Positions 15,191 through 25,191 of a DNA stretch of 64,000 bases are shown here, in pieces (position 1 is the stretch's first letter; every line of letters starts with the position of its first letter). Below the pieces are notes generated by a model. It was not told where the DNA came from. It was given only the letters and a program-made list of their open reading frames with translations, and did no database searches. The stretch lies in assembly GCF_964033635.1 (NCBI RefSeq), contig NZ_OZ035533.1, forward strand, positions 6,714,473 through 6,778,472, written 5' to 3'. The position numbers and the translations under genes were made by a program. Source of the DNA: Chitinophaga sp. MM2321 (GTDB lineage: Bacteria; Bacteroidota; Bacteroidia; Chitinophagales; Chitinophagaceae).

Positions 15191-16111
15191 ATGACGAAAC
15201 ATATTATAACACTGCTGGTAGCGAACCTGCTATTGGCCGGTAGTCTCTTTGCCCAGGATCATCGCTTTGATCCGCCATGGAACACACCACCCCAGGGTGG
15301 TGTACACTTTACCGTACCTGGTATCGACAATGTACCTGATCTGTTTGGCGATATCATTGACCCGCAGCTGGTGATCTTTTTTGCAGGTAATCAGTTTATG
15401 GTCATAGACTCTTTAATCGCCGACTTTAAAAAGGCTTATCCACAATATACACGTGTGTTTGCAGAAACGCTGCCGCCGGGCATCCTGGCACAGCAGATTG
15501 CTACCGGATCGCTGGTGATGGGCAACCTGCGCATTGAAATAAAACCTGACATCTACACCGCAGGAAAGGGCCGTATTGATCAGCTCCGTGATAGCTTCTC
15601 TGTTGTGAAAAATTATGCGGGTAATACCCTCGCTATCATGGTACAGAAAGATAATCCAAAAAAGATCCGCTCTTTGCGGGACCTGGCGCGGAAAGATGTG
15701 CGGGTAAGTATGCCCAATCCCGCCTGGGAAGGCATCGGCAAACGCATAGAAGAAGCATATGTAAAAGCCGGTGGTACTGCTTTACAGCATAGTATTATGG
15801 AAGATAAAGTGAAAACAGGTACCACTTATCTTACGAAAATCCACCACCGCGAAACGCCGCTGCGCGTTTTATATAAACAGGCAGATGCAGGCCCTGTATG
15901 GTTTACGGAAGCCTACTATCAGCAGTTACTGGGGCATCCGGTATCTTCGGTAGCTATTCCGGCAAAGGAAAATATCAAAGCATCCTATTGGGCGGGTATT
16001 TTGAAAACAGCGCCACATCAGCAGGCGGCCACTGATTTCATGGCTTTCCTGTTGGGAGACCGCGGACAAAGTATTTACCGGCACTTCGGCTTTACGCCGC
16101 CGGAGTTTTAG
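15191..16111 (+). CDS. Periplasmic solute-binding protein (ModA/sulfate-binding-like)
   Basis: 306 residues with a signal peptide (about 1-22, ending LFAQD) and a type II binding-protein fold resembling extracellular anion-binding proteins: LVIFFAGNQFMVIDSLIADFKKAYP, then NTLAIMVQKDNPKKIRSLRDLARKDVRVSMPNPAWEGIG, then FMAFLLGDRGQSIYRHFGF. It probably binds an oxyanion. No ABC permease or ATPase lies next to it, so it may act as a sensor or sulfur-compound carrier, or use a transporter encoded elsewhere. It is the third gene of the TsdA-like operon, 10 bases after the DsrE-like gene. A strong bidirectional terminator follows. Confidence 0.8.
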   Translation: MTKHIITLLVANLLLAGSLFAQDHRFDPPWNTPPQGGVHFTVPGIDNVPDLFGDIIDPQLVIFFAGNQFMVIDSLIADFKKAYPQYTRVFAETLPPGILAQQIATGSLVMGNLRIEIKPDIYTAGKGRIDQLRDSFSVVKNYAGNTLAIMVQKDNPKKIRSLRDLARKDVRVSMPNPAWEGIGKRIEEAYVKAGGTALQHSIMEDKVKTGTTYLTKIHHRETPLRVLYKQADAGPVWFTEAYYQQLLGHPVSSVAIPAKENIKASYWAGILKTAPHQQAATDFMAFLLGDRGQSIYRHFGFTPPEF

Positions 16112-16116
16112 TATAT

Positions 16117-16158
16117 AAAAAAAGGGCTGACCGAAGCATATCGGTCAGCCCTTTTTTT
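16117..16158. terminator. Bidirectional terminator
   Basis: A perfect 18-bp stem (16117-16134 with 16141-16158), a 6-base loop, and A7/T7 tails on both sides. It ends the solute-binding protein gene and the alpha-2-macroglobulin gene, which converge here. Confidence 0.95.
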
Positions 16159-16168
16159 ATTCCTTTCT

Positions 16169-19100
16169 CTACTTCGTTACCTCTACCCATTTTCCCGGTA
16201 TAAATGCATGTATGGTATTATCATACATCGCTTCGCAGGAAGTAGCCGGAAGATAATACCGGCCCAGGTATGCAGCATTCAGCAGCACGTTGTACGTACG
16301 TGTTTTATTTTCTTCAATATTAAAATAAGTATACACCCTGTCATCACGTATATCCATATACGTAGCTGGTGACGAATGGAATGCGCTGTCATTATCCATT
16401 AAGCGGGTATTGAGTATTTCCCATCCTGACGGGAAGATCTGCGACAGTGCCATTTGTTCGTAGTAGCCGCGTTTGCCGGGGTTGTGAATGGTAACAGTGG
16501 CCATGAAGTCGCTGCCCTGCCGCATGGTGGCGGGGTCCAGCGGTTTGCCGTCGCGGGTGCTGTATTGTACCTGCATACCGAGTATATCGGGATTATTGCT
16601 GGCCACCGGTTCCTGACCGGCATCGGGCTGGCCTTGCAGGATGAGGCGAACGTATAATACATTCTGTCCGTTGTTCTGCATGGTTATATTTCCCGTTGCG
16701 CCGCTAAAGGTGACAGGTACCTGCGTTACGAAAGATTGTCCGTTTACGCTGCCTTTAACGCCGTTTAAGGTGTATGCGAAATTCATTTTGCTGCTACCTT
16801 TATTGTTGCCACAATATTTCGCTACTGCAATGAGGGCATAGGCAGTTGTTTGTGTGCTATACCATTGGTCGTTTTGTGATAACTGCGCCGCAATCTGTTT
16901 CACCAGTTCATTCGCGCGGTTACGCTGTCCGAGGATGGTGATTGTTTCCAGGATCATGGCTTTATCACGCAGATCGGAGCCGAAAGTACCGCCCAGCTGA
17001 TTATATGGTTTTACATCTGTGCCCAGGTTCTGCACCAGTGAATTGGCTACTTCCGGTTGGCCTGCCAGCTTGTAAGCTGCTGCCAGCCGCCATTTGGCGG
17101 GAACAGACAAGTATTTGAATTCTTTCAGCCTGTTCATGGCGCCCAGTTCGGGCGCTTTGGCCAGTGCCAGCAGGTAGAGACGATACGATTGGGTAAGATC
17201 CCCGCCGTAGAAGTTCTGTGTACTGGGCGCCCAGGTGCTGGCTTTATTGCGCTGGTATTTCTTCCACTGGTCCAGTAATCCCGGTGGAAGCGTATAACCG
17301 AGCGCCTGTGCTTCCAGCATGAAATGCCCTGCATAGTTGGTACCCCATTCATCGGAGTTGCTTTCACCCGGCCAGTAGCTAAGACCTCCATCGGAAGTCT
17401 GGAAGCTTTTCAGGCGGTTGATACCGGCTTTTACATTCCTCGTTATTTCTGCCAGTTGTGATTCTTTCAGGTCCATCAGCTGGTTCAATACCAGTTGTGG
17501 GAATACACCGGAAGTTGTTTGTTCGATACATCCATGTGGATAGCCGATCAGGAATTGAAGACGTTTACCCAGGTTGAGCGATGGAATCGTAGAAACCTCC
17601 AGTACGCCGGAATTGGTACCACTCATACCCACAGGGCTGTACGGCGTGTTCCATTGCTGGCTTCCCTCCAGCGTGTGTTCGATCACGTTAGTGATCACCG
17701 GGTTGGGGTTCCGTACATTCAGCTCTATATTTTCTTCTGCTTTCTCGCCGCCGCTGCTGGCCACTACTTTAATTTTAGCGATGCCTGTCTGCGGTTTTAC
17801 TTTTACATCAAAGTACACCAGTTGTTCTCCTGGTTGGGAGAAGGTGACGGTTTTATTTTGTTCGCCTACTATTTCCAGCAATGGGCTGGTACTGAGTGTT
17901 ACATTAACAGAACGGATATTTGGTTCGAGGCCAAACACTGTAACCGGTAGCTGAATGGTTTCAGACGGTCCCAGTACACGGGGCGCTGTTGTGAGTAGCA
18001 TGAGTGGTTTTTTTATCGCCACCACTTTTTCTGCGAAACCGTATGCACCCTCCTGACCTGCTACCACCATGGCTTTTACCGAGCCGATGTAAGGAGGTAG
18101 TTTGAATTTATGCGTTTGTTTTTGTCCGCCCTTCAGGTAGAACGGTCCCATATATTTCACGACCGGTTTAAAGCGGTTTGCTTTGGCGCTGCCGGCATTT
18201 TTATCCAGCCCTTCATCACCGCCGATGCTCAATATGCGGTCCAGGTCAGCACCCCAGGCACCTATCACGTAATCAAAAAGATCCCATGTTTTTACGCCCA
18301 ACGCTTCACGTGCATAGAAGGAACTATGCGGGTCCGGTGTTTTGAAACGGGTAAGATCCAGCAATCCTTCATCCACAATGGCAATGGTGTAGGTCATTGC
18401 CTTACCGTTGCTTTCACTCACGGTTATAGTACCTTCTGATTCAGGTTGCAGCTTCTCCGGCATGGTGATCACCGGTTTCAGGATGGTGCCGGGATCTTCT
18501 ACAGAAATAGGAATGGTGCCATACATCCTGATAGGAAGATCATTCAGCGTTTGTGCATGTGGTTGCAGCAGGGTAACGTTAACGTATATATTAGGCGTCA
18601 TATTTTTCTCCGCCTTGAACTTGAATGTTGTTTGTCCCTGTTGTGTTTTGAGCCAGAATGTTTTCAGCACTTTACTACCGGATTCGATGCTGACCAATCC
18701 TCTGCCGCCTTCACTGCTGGGGATAGTGAGGTTGATGTCGTCGCCTGTTTTATACTGTTGTTTGTCTGATGTGAATACAAGCATCGCTGCTTCCGCAGGA
18801 TTGTCTTTCTGCATTCTTTCTGCCCATCCGGGCCAGTCAATGTACACAGATTTGCCCGCCGTATGGCCGCTTTGCAGGTCCTTTACACGGATCAGGAAAC
18901 GACCCCAGTCGGGTGCGTTAATGCGCAGGCTCCATTTGCCTTTACCATTTTGCAGGGTCACTGTTTCTTTGGTCAGCAGCTGGTTGTAGCTGTCCTGGGT
19001 AAAGTTGGAGAAATTCTCGTTCTCGCCTTCATCCCACCACCATCTCCACCTGATCTTATACAGTTCTACCTGTACTTCGCGGCTGCCGGTAGTAAGATTA

Positions 19101-21754
19101 CCCTTGTCATCCACATCCACGAGATCGATGGTGTGGTCTTTGTCTGTCAGCAGCATACCGGTGGTACGGTCGCCCTGCGGAATGCGGAGCCCTGCATAGG
19201 ACGTGAATGGATTATAGGGCATGGAGAAATGATCGATACTGAAATCACCTCCTGGCTCAAATACTTTCACTTCGAAGTTGGCTTTCAACTGGCCGGGGGC
19301 CAGTTTACCCAGTTGAATGTTTGCATTCACCGGTGCTGAACCGTTATCATTCAGCGGACCTTCAAAAATGGTTTTATTCTCTGCTTCAAACTGCGCTACC
19401 GGATCATCAAATGAATAGTCTGCGAAGTTTTTGAAGCTGGTTTTTTGTTGTACCAGCGATACATCTACCTTGGCTTTTAAATGCTGTGCAGTGGCGCCAA
19501 ACAGCCACATAGCAGATAAGGTGCCCTGGGAGCCGCTGCCTTTTGTTAGCGCGGTATTGCTGCCAAAATCCATTTTAATTTTCAGGCGGTTGGGCTTCAC
19601 GGTTTCTATACGCACATTTTTCTGGAAAGTGGCGCCGCCTACTTTTACTTTGGCCACCCAGCTGCCGGTAGGATCATCCGCATCGGTGGCGGTGGCAAAT
19701 TTGTAAAAGCCATGCAGGTTTTCGTGCTGGTTAATACGTTTATATAATTGTCCTTTTGGATTGTATAGTTCCAGTGTAACCGGGTGGTCGGCGGGGAGTT
19801 TGTTTTCTTTATCTTCCAGGATAAAGGTAAGGTATACGGAGTCACCGGGACGCCATACGCCACGCTCTCCATAGAGGAAGCCTTTGATACCGCTTTGCAC
19901 TTCTTCGCCTTTTACATCAAACCGGCTGAGAGGGAGTGAGCTGCCATCGTCCAGTTTAAGATAGCCCCTTTCATTTCCTTTTTTAGCAATGAGCACATAG
20001 GGCTTGCGTTTCAGGTCGAAAGTGGCCATACCTTCCCCATCACTTTTGGTTTTAAAGATAACCTGGTTCTGATAGTCGAGAAGTTCCAGTTCCACGCCTA
20101 TCAAGGGTTTAGTATCGCGTATATCCGTTACCGCTATCATCATGCTGTTGTCATTTCCTCTTTTGGCAATAAGGCCAATGTTGGAAGAGATAACGTTGCG
20201 GGACGCCCATTTGTCTGAGGTATAATAGGAGTTGGAGCAGGCATCATTACGGCGTTCCCAGCTGTAACCATATGGATAGTAGCTGTCATAGCGTTGCCAG
20301 AAGGCATCATCCTCATCTATCTTATCTCCGTAATAATTACGTTCATATTCATCATCTTCTTCATTGGCCTGTCCGTCTGCTAAGGTATCCGCTGCTGCGC
20401 AGGTAGTCATGGCATATGCTTTACGGAAGCCGATAGTGATGCGGTAGATAGCACCTGGCTCTGTGCGTAGTAATTTGTCGAGATCCAGGAAGAAGCGGTT
20501 CTTTTTGTGCAGGTTTACTGATTTATCCGAATCCAGCCTGACGGTTTTCTCTACTACGGGTCTGCCTACACGGCGTAATTCCTGGTCACCGTTGAGGGTA
20601 TTGCTTTGCAGGTATTGCGGCACATTATTTTCATAGATCTTGATGATGGTTACATCCACAGCGTTGAGGTTCACCGCTTCAAAGGGCATCACCAGCTTGT
20701 TGCTTTCCGGCAGGATTACGCCGTTGCCGGGGATTTCCACAGAGGGCAATGTGTTTTCAAAGTTTACATTGGCGCTGAAAGTTTTGCCTAAACGTTTATC
20801 TGTTATATTAATGATGCCTTCATTGATAATAGCGTTGTAGTTTCCTTCCAGCCGTACGGGTGCATATACTTTTACTTCGCTGCCATCAACGGTATAGCGA
20901 AGATCGGCCTGCCCGCTGATACTGATCAGTCCTTCCAGTGTTTGCGCCATGCTGACCGGATCGGAGAACTGTACCAGCAGGTGCAGTTCTGGATCAGTTT
21001 TGGCTTTCACGTCCAGTACTTTGAAGTCGCCAATGGCGGGAACTTCCACCGTTTTTTTGCCGGCATTATTTACTTTCAGGGCATCGCCGTTCCAGCTCAG
21101 TTCCAGGTTGCGGGCTGTATTGCCACGTTCAATATTGGCGACAGTAAATTTCGACGTACGTTCGTTGGCGTTATGTTGCCAGGTGATCGGCAGTTTCTTG
21201 CCGTTATATTGTGCGGTCAGTAATTTTTCGATGGCCTGCGGACTTTCTGTATCCGAAGTATATACGGCGCCGGTAAATGACATCTTGTCCAGGGTAGTAT
21301 TGGTACTGGCTTTCAGGCCATATACATCTACTGAAAAGGAAGGTTTGATCACCTTGAACCCAAAGTTGAATTCTTTGAGTGCTGCCGGTACATCCATGAC
21401 CTTACCCAGCTTAAAAGTAGCTTCGTAGGCTTTACCTGGTTGCAGATTTTCATCCGGCCGGAATTCGATAGTAGTGGCATCGATCCAGTATGATTTCCCT
21501 TTTATGGACGGGGAAAAGGTGAACACTTCTTTTTCAAGTGCTTCATTCTGCGTATGTGTTACGTTTACCTGTCCGGCAAGATGTACGCGGATAGGGCTTT
21601 GTTTGGAGATGATCCCCGCGGTATATGCCTCAATATATCTGGCAAATTCGGGATTCATTTCTTTTCGTGCGGTCCGGCAGCCGCTCATCAATGAAAGTGC
21701 TGCCAGGGAAACAAATAATGCTACAACAGCAAAGAACCGTTTTGTCAGGTGCAT
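16169..21754 (-). CDS. Bacterial alpha-2-macroglobulin (YfhM-like) lipoprotein
   Basis: 1861 residues. The signal peptide has a lipobox (LMSGC, Cys26), so the protein is membrane-anchored in the periplasm. Many MG-type beta domains follow. The bait region is not pinned down; an Asp/Glu/Tyr-rich stretch lies around 455-500. The thioester motif YPHGCIEQ is intact (Cys1409, Gln1412), followed by the alpha-helical thioester domain (WPGESNSDEWGTNYAGHFMLEA). Such proteins trap proteases that enter the periplasm and are thought to work with PBP1C in envelope repair. The pbpC gene lies downstream on the same strand but is separated by a 2.4-kb operon on the other strand. Confidence 0.93.
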   Translation of the reverse strand: MHLTKRFFAVVALFVSLAALSLMSGCRTARKEMNPEFARYIEAYTAGIISKQSPIRVHLAGQVNVTHTQNEALEKEVFTFSPSIKGKSYWIDATTIEFRPDENLQPGKAYEATFKLGKVMDVPAALKEFNFGFKVIKPSFSVDVYGLKASTNTTLDKMSFTGAVYTSDTESPQAIEKLLTAQYNGKKLPITWQHNANERTSKFTVANIERGNTARNLELSWNGDALKVNNAGKKTVEVPAIGDFKVLDVKAKTDPELHLLVQFSDPVSMAQTLEGLISISGQADLRYTVDGSEVKVYAPVRLEGNYNAIINEGIINITDKRLGKTFSANVNFENTLPSVEIPGNGVILPESNKLVMPFEAVNLNAVDVTIIKIYENNVPQYLQSNTLNGDQELRRVGRPVVEKTVRLDSDKSVNLHKKNRFFLDLDKLLRTEPGAIYRITIGFRKAYAMTTCAAADTLADGQANEEDDEYERNYYGDKIDEDDAFWQRYDSYYPYGYSWERRNDACSNSYYTSDKWASRNVISSNIGLIAKRGNDNSMMIAVTDIRDTKPLIGVELELLDYQNQVIFKTKSDGEGMATFDLKRKPYVLIAKKGNERGYLKLDDGSSLPLSRFDVKGEEVQSGIKGFLYGERGVWRPGDSVYLTFILEDKENKLPADHPVTLELYNPKGQLYKRINQHENLHGFYKFATATDADDPTGSWVAKVKVGGATFQKNVRIETVKPNRLKIKMDFGSNTALTKGSGSQGTLSAMWLFGATAQHLKAKVDVSLVQQKTSFKNFADYSFDDPVAQFEAENKTIFEGPLNDNGSAPVNANIQLGKLAPGQLKANFEVKVFEPGGDFSIDHFSMPYNPFTSYAGLRIPQGDRTTGMLLTDKDHTIDLVDVDDKGNLTTGSREVQVELYKIRWRWWWDEGENENFSNFTQDSYNQLLTKETVTLQNGKGKWSLRINAPDWGRFLIRVKDLQSGHTAGKSVYIDWPGWAERMQKDNPAEAAMLVFTSDKQQYKTGDDINLTIPSSEGGRGLVSIESGSKVLKTFWLKTQQGQTTFKFKAEKNMTPNIYVNVTLLQPHAQTLNDLPIRMYGTIPISVEDPGTILKPVITMPEKLQPESEGTITVSESNGKAMTYTIAIVDEGLLDLTRFKTPDPHSSFYAREALGVKTWDLFDYVIGAWGADLDRILSIGGDEGLDKNAGSAKANRFKPVVKYMGPFYLKGGQKQTHKFKLPPYIGSVKAMVVAGQEGAYGFAEKVVAIKKPLMLLTTAPRVLGPSETIQLPVTVFGLEPNIRSVNVTLSTSPLLEIVGEQNKTVTFSQPGEQLVYFDVKVKPQTGIAKIKVVASSGGEKAEENIELNVRNPNPVITNVIEHTLEGSQQWNTPYSPVGMSGTNSGVLEVSTIPSLNLGKRLQFLIGYPHGCIEQTTSGVFPQLVLNQLMDLKESQLAEITRNVKAGINRLKSFQTSDGGLSYWPGESNSDEWGTNYAGHFMLEAQALGYTLPPGLLDQWKKYQRNKASTWAPSTQNFYGGDLTQSYRLYLLALAKAPELGAMNRLKEFKYLSVPAKWRLAAAYKLAGQPEVANSLVQNLGTDVKPYNQLGGTFGSDLRDKAMILETITILGQRNRANELVKQIAAQLSQNDQWYSTQTTAYALIAVAKYCGNNKGSSKMNFAYTLNGVKGSVNGQSFVTQVPVTFSGATGNITMQNNGQNVLYVRLILQGQPDAGQEPVASNNPDILGMQVQYSTRDGKPLDPATMRQGSDFMATVTIHNPGKRGYYEQMALSQIFPSGWEILNTRLMDNDSAFHSSPATYMDIRDDRVYTYFNIEENKTRTYNVLLNAAYLGRYYLPATSCEAMYDNTIHAFIPGKWVEVTK

Positions 21755-21907
21755 CAGGGAATGGATTATGGTGATTAACTATTACTATTAAATACGAATG
21801 TAACAGGATTTATGTAATTAAATGGGTTGTCCTGATCAGCGAAGATAATTTTTTTTAAATATATATATCAATATTCGCCAACCAGGATGATGATGTTATA
21901 TTGTAAA

Positions 21908-23398
21908 TCACTGTTTACCGTTAGTTAACCGGATAAATTTATCTACGCAGGCCGGTAGTTCATCTTCGTAATGGGTAACATAGATGAGTGTTACGGGCAT
22001 ATGTTCACAAAGCAGTTCTATTACTTTTTTGAAATGTTGTTTTTGTTGTGCATCCAGTCCCTGGCAAGGTTCATCAAAGATCAGGAGTGGCGGGTTCTTT
22101 ACCAGTGCACGCGCCAGCAGCACCAGGCGCTGGGCGCTTTCAGGCACCTGTTTGAATGGCGACGCTGTATGCTGGCCGATGCCAAGGATGTCCATCCAGT
22201 CTTTTGCTATCTGCACCTGGGCGGGTGTAGCCGGGCGGATGCTGCCGATGATATCGGAGAAACCGGAACATACTACCTGTAAACAATGATCGCGCGAAGT
22301 GAAGTACTGATGAAGTTCGGGAGAGATAAAACCGATCTTCTTTTTAATATCCCAGATGCTTTCGCCGCTGCCACGTTTGCGGTCAAACAGCCATAGCTTG
22401 TTGGCATAAGCCTGTGGATTATCACCATTGATGAGACTCAGTAAGGTAGATTTACCTGCACCGTTATGTCCCAGCAAAGCCCATTTCTCATTGGGTTTCA
22501 CCGTCCAGTTAATATTATCCAGGATCACATTCTCTCCATACTTTACCCGTACGTTTTCCATCTTTACAATCGTCTGAAAGTCCGGTGTGGTAGTACGTTG
22601 CACCAATGCTGATATTTTAGCCGCTTCCATTTCGGGCAATGGCTGTTCCTTTTGCGCAGGTAACGGGCGCTTGATAAATTCACTGCGTGTATACTTACCC
22701 GTTATTACGCCATTTTCGAGCGTTAGTACATGGGTGATATGATCCGGTATTTCATGCGGTGCGGTAGCCAGCAATACGGTGGTGCCGTTGCGGATAATCT
22801 CATTGACCATGTTACTGAAGTCCTTACGTGCCTGTATATCCAGCCCGATGAACGGGTTGTCGAGCATGAGCAGTTGTGGCTGTTGCAGGAGTGCTTTTGC
22901 GATCATTACCCGCCGGGTTTCACCATTGGATAGTTTGATCAGCCGCTTTTCCAGCAGTGGGGCTATGCGCAGGGGTACTACCAGTGCAGGCAATTCGCTG
23001 ACCTGGAGATACTCCGTCACGGTAGGCGAATTTTCCGCATCCATACTGTTGAACCGCTGCTGATAGTAAAAATCTGTGGTCGTATTGGAGAGGTTGCGGA
23101 AAGTATGATGATGGCCTACCATCGCCACCAGGTTACGGTAGTTGAAATAAGGATCGGTGATGGTATGCGTAGCGCGCCAATCGTCATAAAAGTGATGATG
23201 GATGCTGCCGTTGATAATATTGAATTTGCCCAGGATGGTATTCAGCAGGGCCGTTTTGCCGGAGCCGCTGTCGCCGGTAACCGCCCATTGTTCTCCTTTG
23301 CTGATCTGCCAGCTGAGCGCATTGAAGAGTGTTTTGTCGAGGTATCTTACGGTGATGTGTTCCAGTGAAAGGAACGGCGTCTGCTTATCTTCCATCAT
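21908..23398 (-). CDS. Double ABC ATPase protein (ModF/PhrA-like)
   Basis: 496 residues made of two ABC ATPase halves. The first has Walker A GDSGSGKT (42-49), a signature-like LSNGETRRVMIAKALL and Walker B LLMLDNPF. The second has Walker A GHNGAGKST, a degenerate signature (VPESAQRLVLLARAL) and Walker B LLIFDEPCQGLD. No transmembrane segments or permease genes are nearby. This layout fits the ModF/PhrA group, whose role is not well defined. It lies upstream of the macroglobulin gene with a 153-bp gap and is divergent from the ElaA-like gene, so it is probably its own unit. Confidence 0.85.
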   Translation of the reverse strand: MMEDKQTPFLSLEHITVRYLDKTLFNALSWQISKGEQWAVTGDSGSGKTALLNTILGKFNIINGSIHHHFYDDWRATHTITDPYFNYRNLVAMVGHHHTFRNLSNTTTDFYYQQRFNSMDAENSPTVTEYLQVSELPALVVPLRIAPLLEKRLIKLSNGETRRVMIAKALLQQPQLLMLDNPFIGLDIQARKDFSNMVNEIIRNGTTVLLATAPHEIPDHITHVLTLENGVITGKYTRSEFIKRPLPAQKEQPLPEMEAAKISALVQRTTTPDFQTIVKMENVRVKYGENVILDNINWTVKPNEKWALLGHNGAGKSTLLSLINGDNPQAYANKLWLFDRKRGSGESIWDIKKKIGFISPELHQYFTSRDHCLQVVCSGFSDIIGSIRPATPAQVQIAKDWMDILGIGQHTASPFKQVPESAQRLVLLARALVKNPPLLIFDEPCQGLDAQQKQHFKKVIELLCEHMPVTLIYVTHYEDELPACVDKFIRLTNGKQ

Positions 23399-23486
23399 TC
23401 TTGGTTACACTAAAGATTCATTTATAGGCTATAAAATTAGCAGTATTATTGAAAGCTTCCATTAAATTTATAGCAAAGTTGTGTTT

Positions 23487-23930
23487 ATGAATTGGGAAAT
23501 TAAGTCCTTCGGGGAACTGACAACGCAGGAGCTGTATGCAATACTGCATTTGCGGAACGAGGTGTTTGTGGTAGAGCAGCGGTGCTTGTACCAGGATATT
23601 GACTACGCTGATCAGCAAGCGTTGCATGTGATGGGCAGGGATGCCAACGGTCAGTTGCTGGCTTATACCCGGGTGTTTGCGCCTGGCATTAGATTTCCTG
23701 AATCATCGATAGGCCGTGTAGTCACTTCTCAGCTGGCGAGGGGCACTGGTGCCGGCAGGGAACTGATGAAAAAATCCATTGCCACTGTACAGGAACATTA
23801 TGGGAAGGGTGCTATAAAGATCGGCGCCCAGCAATATTTACAGCGTTTTTATACGTCGCTTGGATTTGAACAAACGAGTGATACGTACCTGGAGGATGGG
23901 ATACCGCATATTGAAATGATCCGGCGCTGA
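23487..23930 (+). CDS. ElaA-like GNAT N-acetyltransferase
   Basis: 147 residues from the ATG at 23487; a GTG two codons upstream is also in frame. The sequence follows the ElaA subgroup of GNAT enzymes: an N-terminal LRNEVFVVEQRCLYQDIDYADQQALH, then an acetyl-CoA-binding region with IGRVVTSQLARGTGAGREL, and a C-terminal IGAQQYLQRFYTSLGFE. It would move an acetyl group from acetyl-CoA to an amine, but the substrate is unknown. Its TGA stop is directly followed, without a spacer, by the stop codon of the convergent gene on the other strand. Confidence 0.88.
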   Translation: MNWEIKSFGELTTQELYAILHLRNEVFVVEQRCLYQDIDYADQQALHVMGRDANGQLLAYTRVFAPGIRFPESSIGRVVTSQLARGTGAGRELMKKSIATVQEHYGKGAIKIGAQQYLQRFYTSLGFEQTSDTYLEDGIPHIEMIRR

Positions 23931-24728
23931 TTATTTTTTGGGTATTTTCTTTTTCTCCACCTTCGATGGTATCAAATGATGTTGCTTTATTCTGTACAGC
24001 GGAAACTGGTATGATATGGTGTATTGCATATCAAATACGGCATTTTTGGAGCCGCTGCCAAAGCCTGGTATCACCAGTGGTGTGATCTCATCAGATTTTA
24101 CGTTATTGATCAGGATGCGCTCACGCAGATTCCATCCCAGGAAAAAGTTTTTCAATACTTCTGCTTTCAGTCCCACTACCAGTTCTACCCAATGGGCATT
24201 GACATTGGTTTTAGGGATGCTGCCTGCGAGGTTTTTACCCCAGTATGGACTATTGATCGTATAGGAAGGTACTTCATAGGTGAGGTGGGAAAAGCCGTAC
24301 CGTATGCCGCCATAGAACATGTTTTTTTCTGACGGGTATTGTCTTTTCAGGAAGTTATAATCCACGCCCAGTGTTATAAAAGCGCCGCTTCCTTTATAAG
24401 TGTAGTTGGAATCGCTGAAGGGGGTATTGGTGTAACCCGCTTCTGCGGCGAGATACAGGTCACTTTTAATTCGGGCATCCGCTATTACGGTTACTTCTTT
24501 CCGGTAAGGATAATACACGGCGGTTAGAATACGGCCAAGATCGAGCCCCAGTCGTAACCCGCCGGGTACGAAGTACGAGCTGTCCTTATAAGTAATGGCA
24601 GCTGTGGTATCAGCTGCGGGTTTATGAATAGTATCTGTTTTAACGGCTGCCGGCTTTTGTTGTGCCTGTGCAGTAACGCCCCACAGGATACTACTGATTA
24701 AAGAAAAACAAAGTAAGATGCGTATCAT
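23931..24728 (-). CDS. Probable outer-membrane beta-barrel protein (DUF6048-like)
   Basis: 265 residues with a signal peptide (about 1-22, ending AQAQQ). The mature part has alternating strands (LRLGLDLGRILTAVYYPYRKEVTVIADARIKSDLYLAAEAGY, GAFITLGVDYNFLKR, MFYGGIRYGFSHLTYEV) typical of a small outer-membrane barrel, and a basic tail (KVEKKKIPKK). It resembles the DUF6048 family. Its start overlaps the end of the upstream lipoprotein gene by 38 bases, so the two are translationally linked. The function is unknown. Confidence 0.7.
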   Translation of the reverse strand: MIRILLCFSLISSILWGVTAQAQQKPAAVKTDTIHKPAADTTAAITYKDSSYFVPGGLRLGLDLGRILTAVYYPYRKEVTVIADARIKSDLYLAAEAGYTNTPFSDSNYTYKGSGAFITLGVDYNFLKRQYPSEKNMFYGGIRYGFSHLTYEVPSYTINSPYWGKNLAGSIPKTNVNAHWVELVVGLKAEVLKNFFLGWNLRERILINNVKSDEITPLVIPGFGSGSKNAVFDMQYTISYQFPLYRIKQHHLIPSKVEKKKIPKK

Positions 24729-25167
24729 TACTGCTGGTTACTGTCTTTAAATTAATTAGAACGGAATCAATTGTATGCCGTGTAGCTACTACCGTATCCA
24801 GGTAATAGTAAGTGCCGAAGCCGCATCCGGGTGATATAAAATGTGTGGTGCGTGTATACCTGAACGTTAGTGTGTCCGGCGTGAGCGTGGAGTCCACTTT
24901 CAGGTAAAACTGGCTGCTATCCACCAGGGGCGACAATGTCAGGAATATATTTTTCAGCCGTTGTTGTTTGTAGATACTGTCCCTTCCCAGTGCATACAAG
25001 GTTACTTTGGGCATGGTTGTGTCCCATACTTTACCTGCGCTGTCGCGCCGGAACAATACCTGCAGGTCCGAACGCAATGTCTGGTCGCAGATCTTTGTTT
25101 CATTTTCACAAGCTGCAATGGCTGCCAGTAATGAACACGTGAGTAATATCTGGTAAATGCTTTTCAT
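24691..25167 (-). CDS. Hypothetical lipoprotein (DUF6452-like)
   Basis: 158 residues with a lipobox (IAAC, Cys20) followed by ENETKICDQTLRSDLQVLF. The rest is beta-rich with FISPGCGFGTYYYLDTV and a C-terminal LTLFFFNQ. It resembles the DUF6452 family found beside DUF6048 proteins in Bacteroidota. It overlaps the downstream barrel gene by 38 bases and lies 24 bases from the uvrA stop codon. A lipoprotein and an outer-membrane barrel made from overlapping genes may form a complex, but this is inference. Confidence 0.7.
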   Translation of the reverse strand: MKSIYQILLTCSLLAAIAACENETKICDQTLRSDLQVLFRRDSAGKVWDTTMPKVTLYALGRDSIYKQQRLKNIFLTLSPLVDSSQFYLKVDSTLTPDTLTFRYTRTTHFISPGCGFGTYYYLDTVVATRHTIDSVLINLKTVTSSNDTHLTLFFFNQ

Positions 25168-25191
25168 TCCTTGTTTACAGTTGGCAAGATA

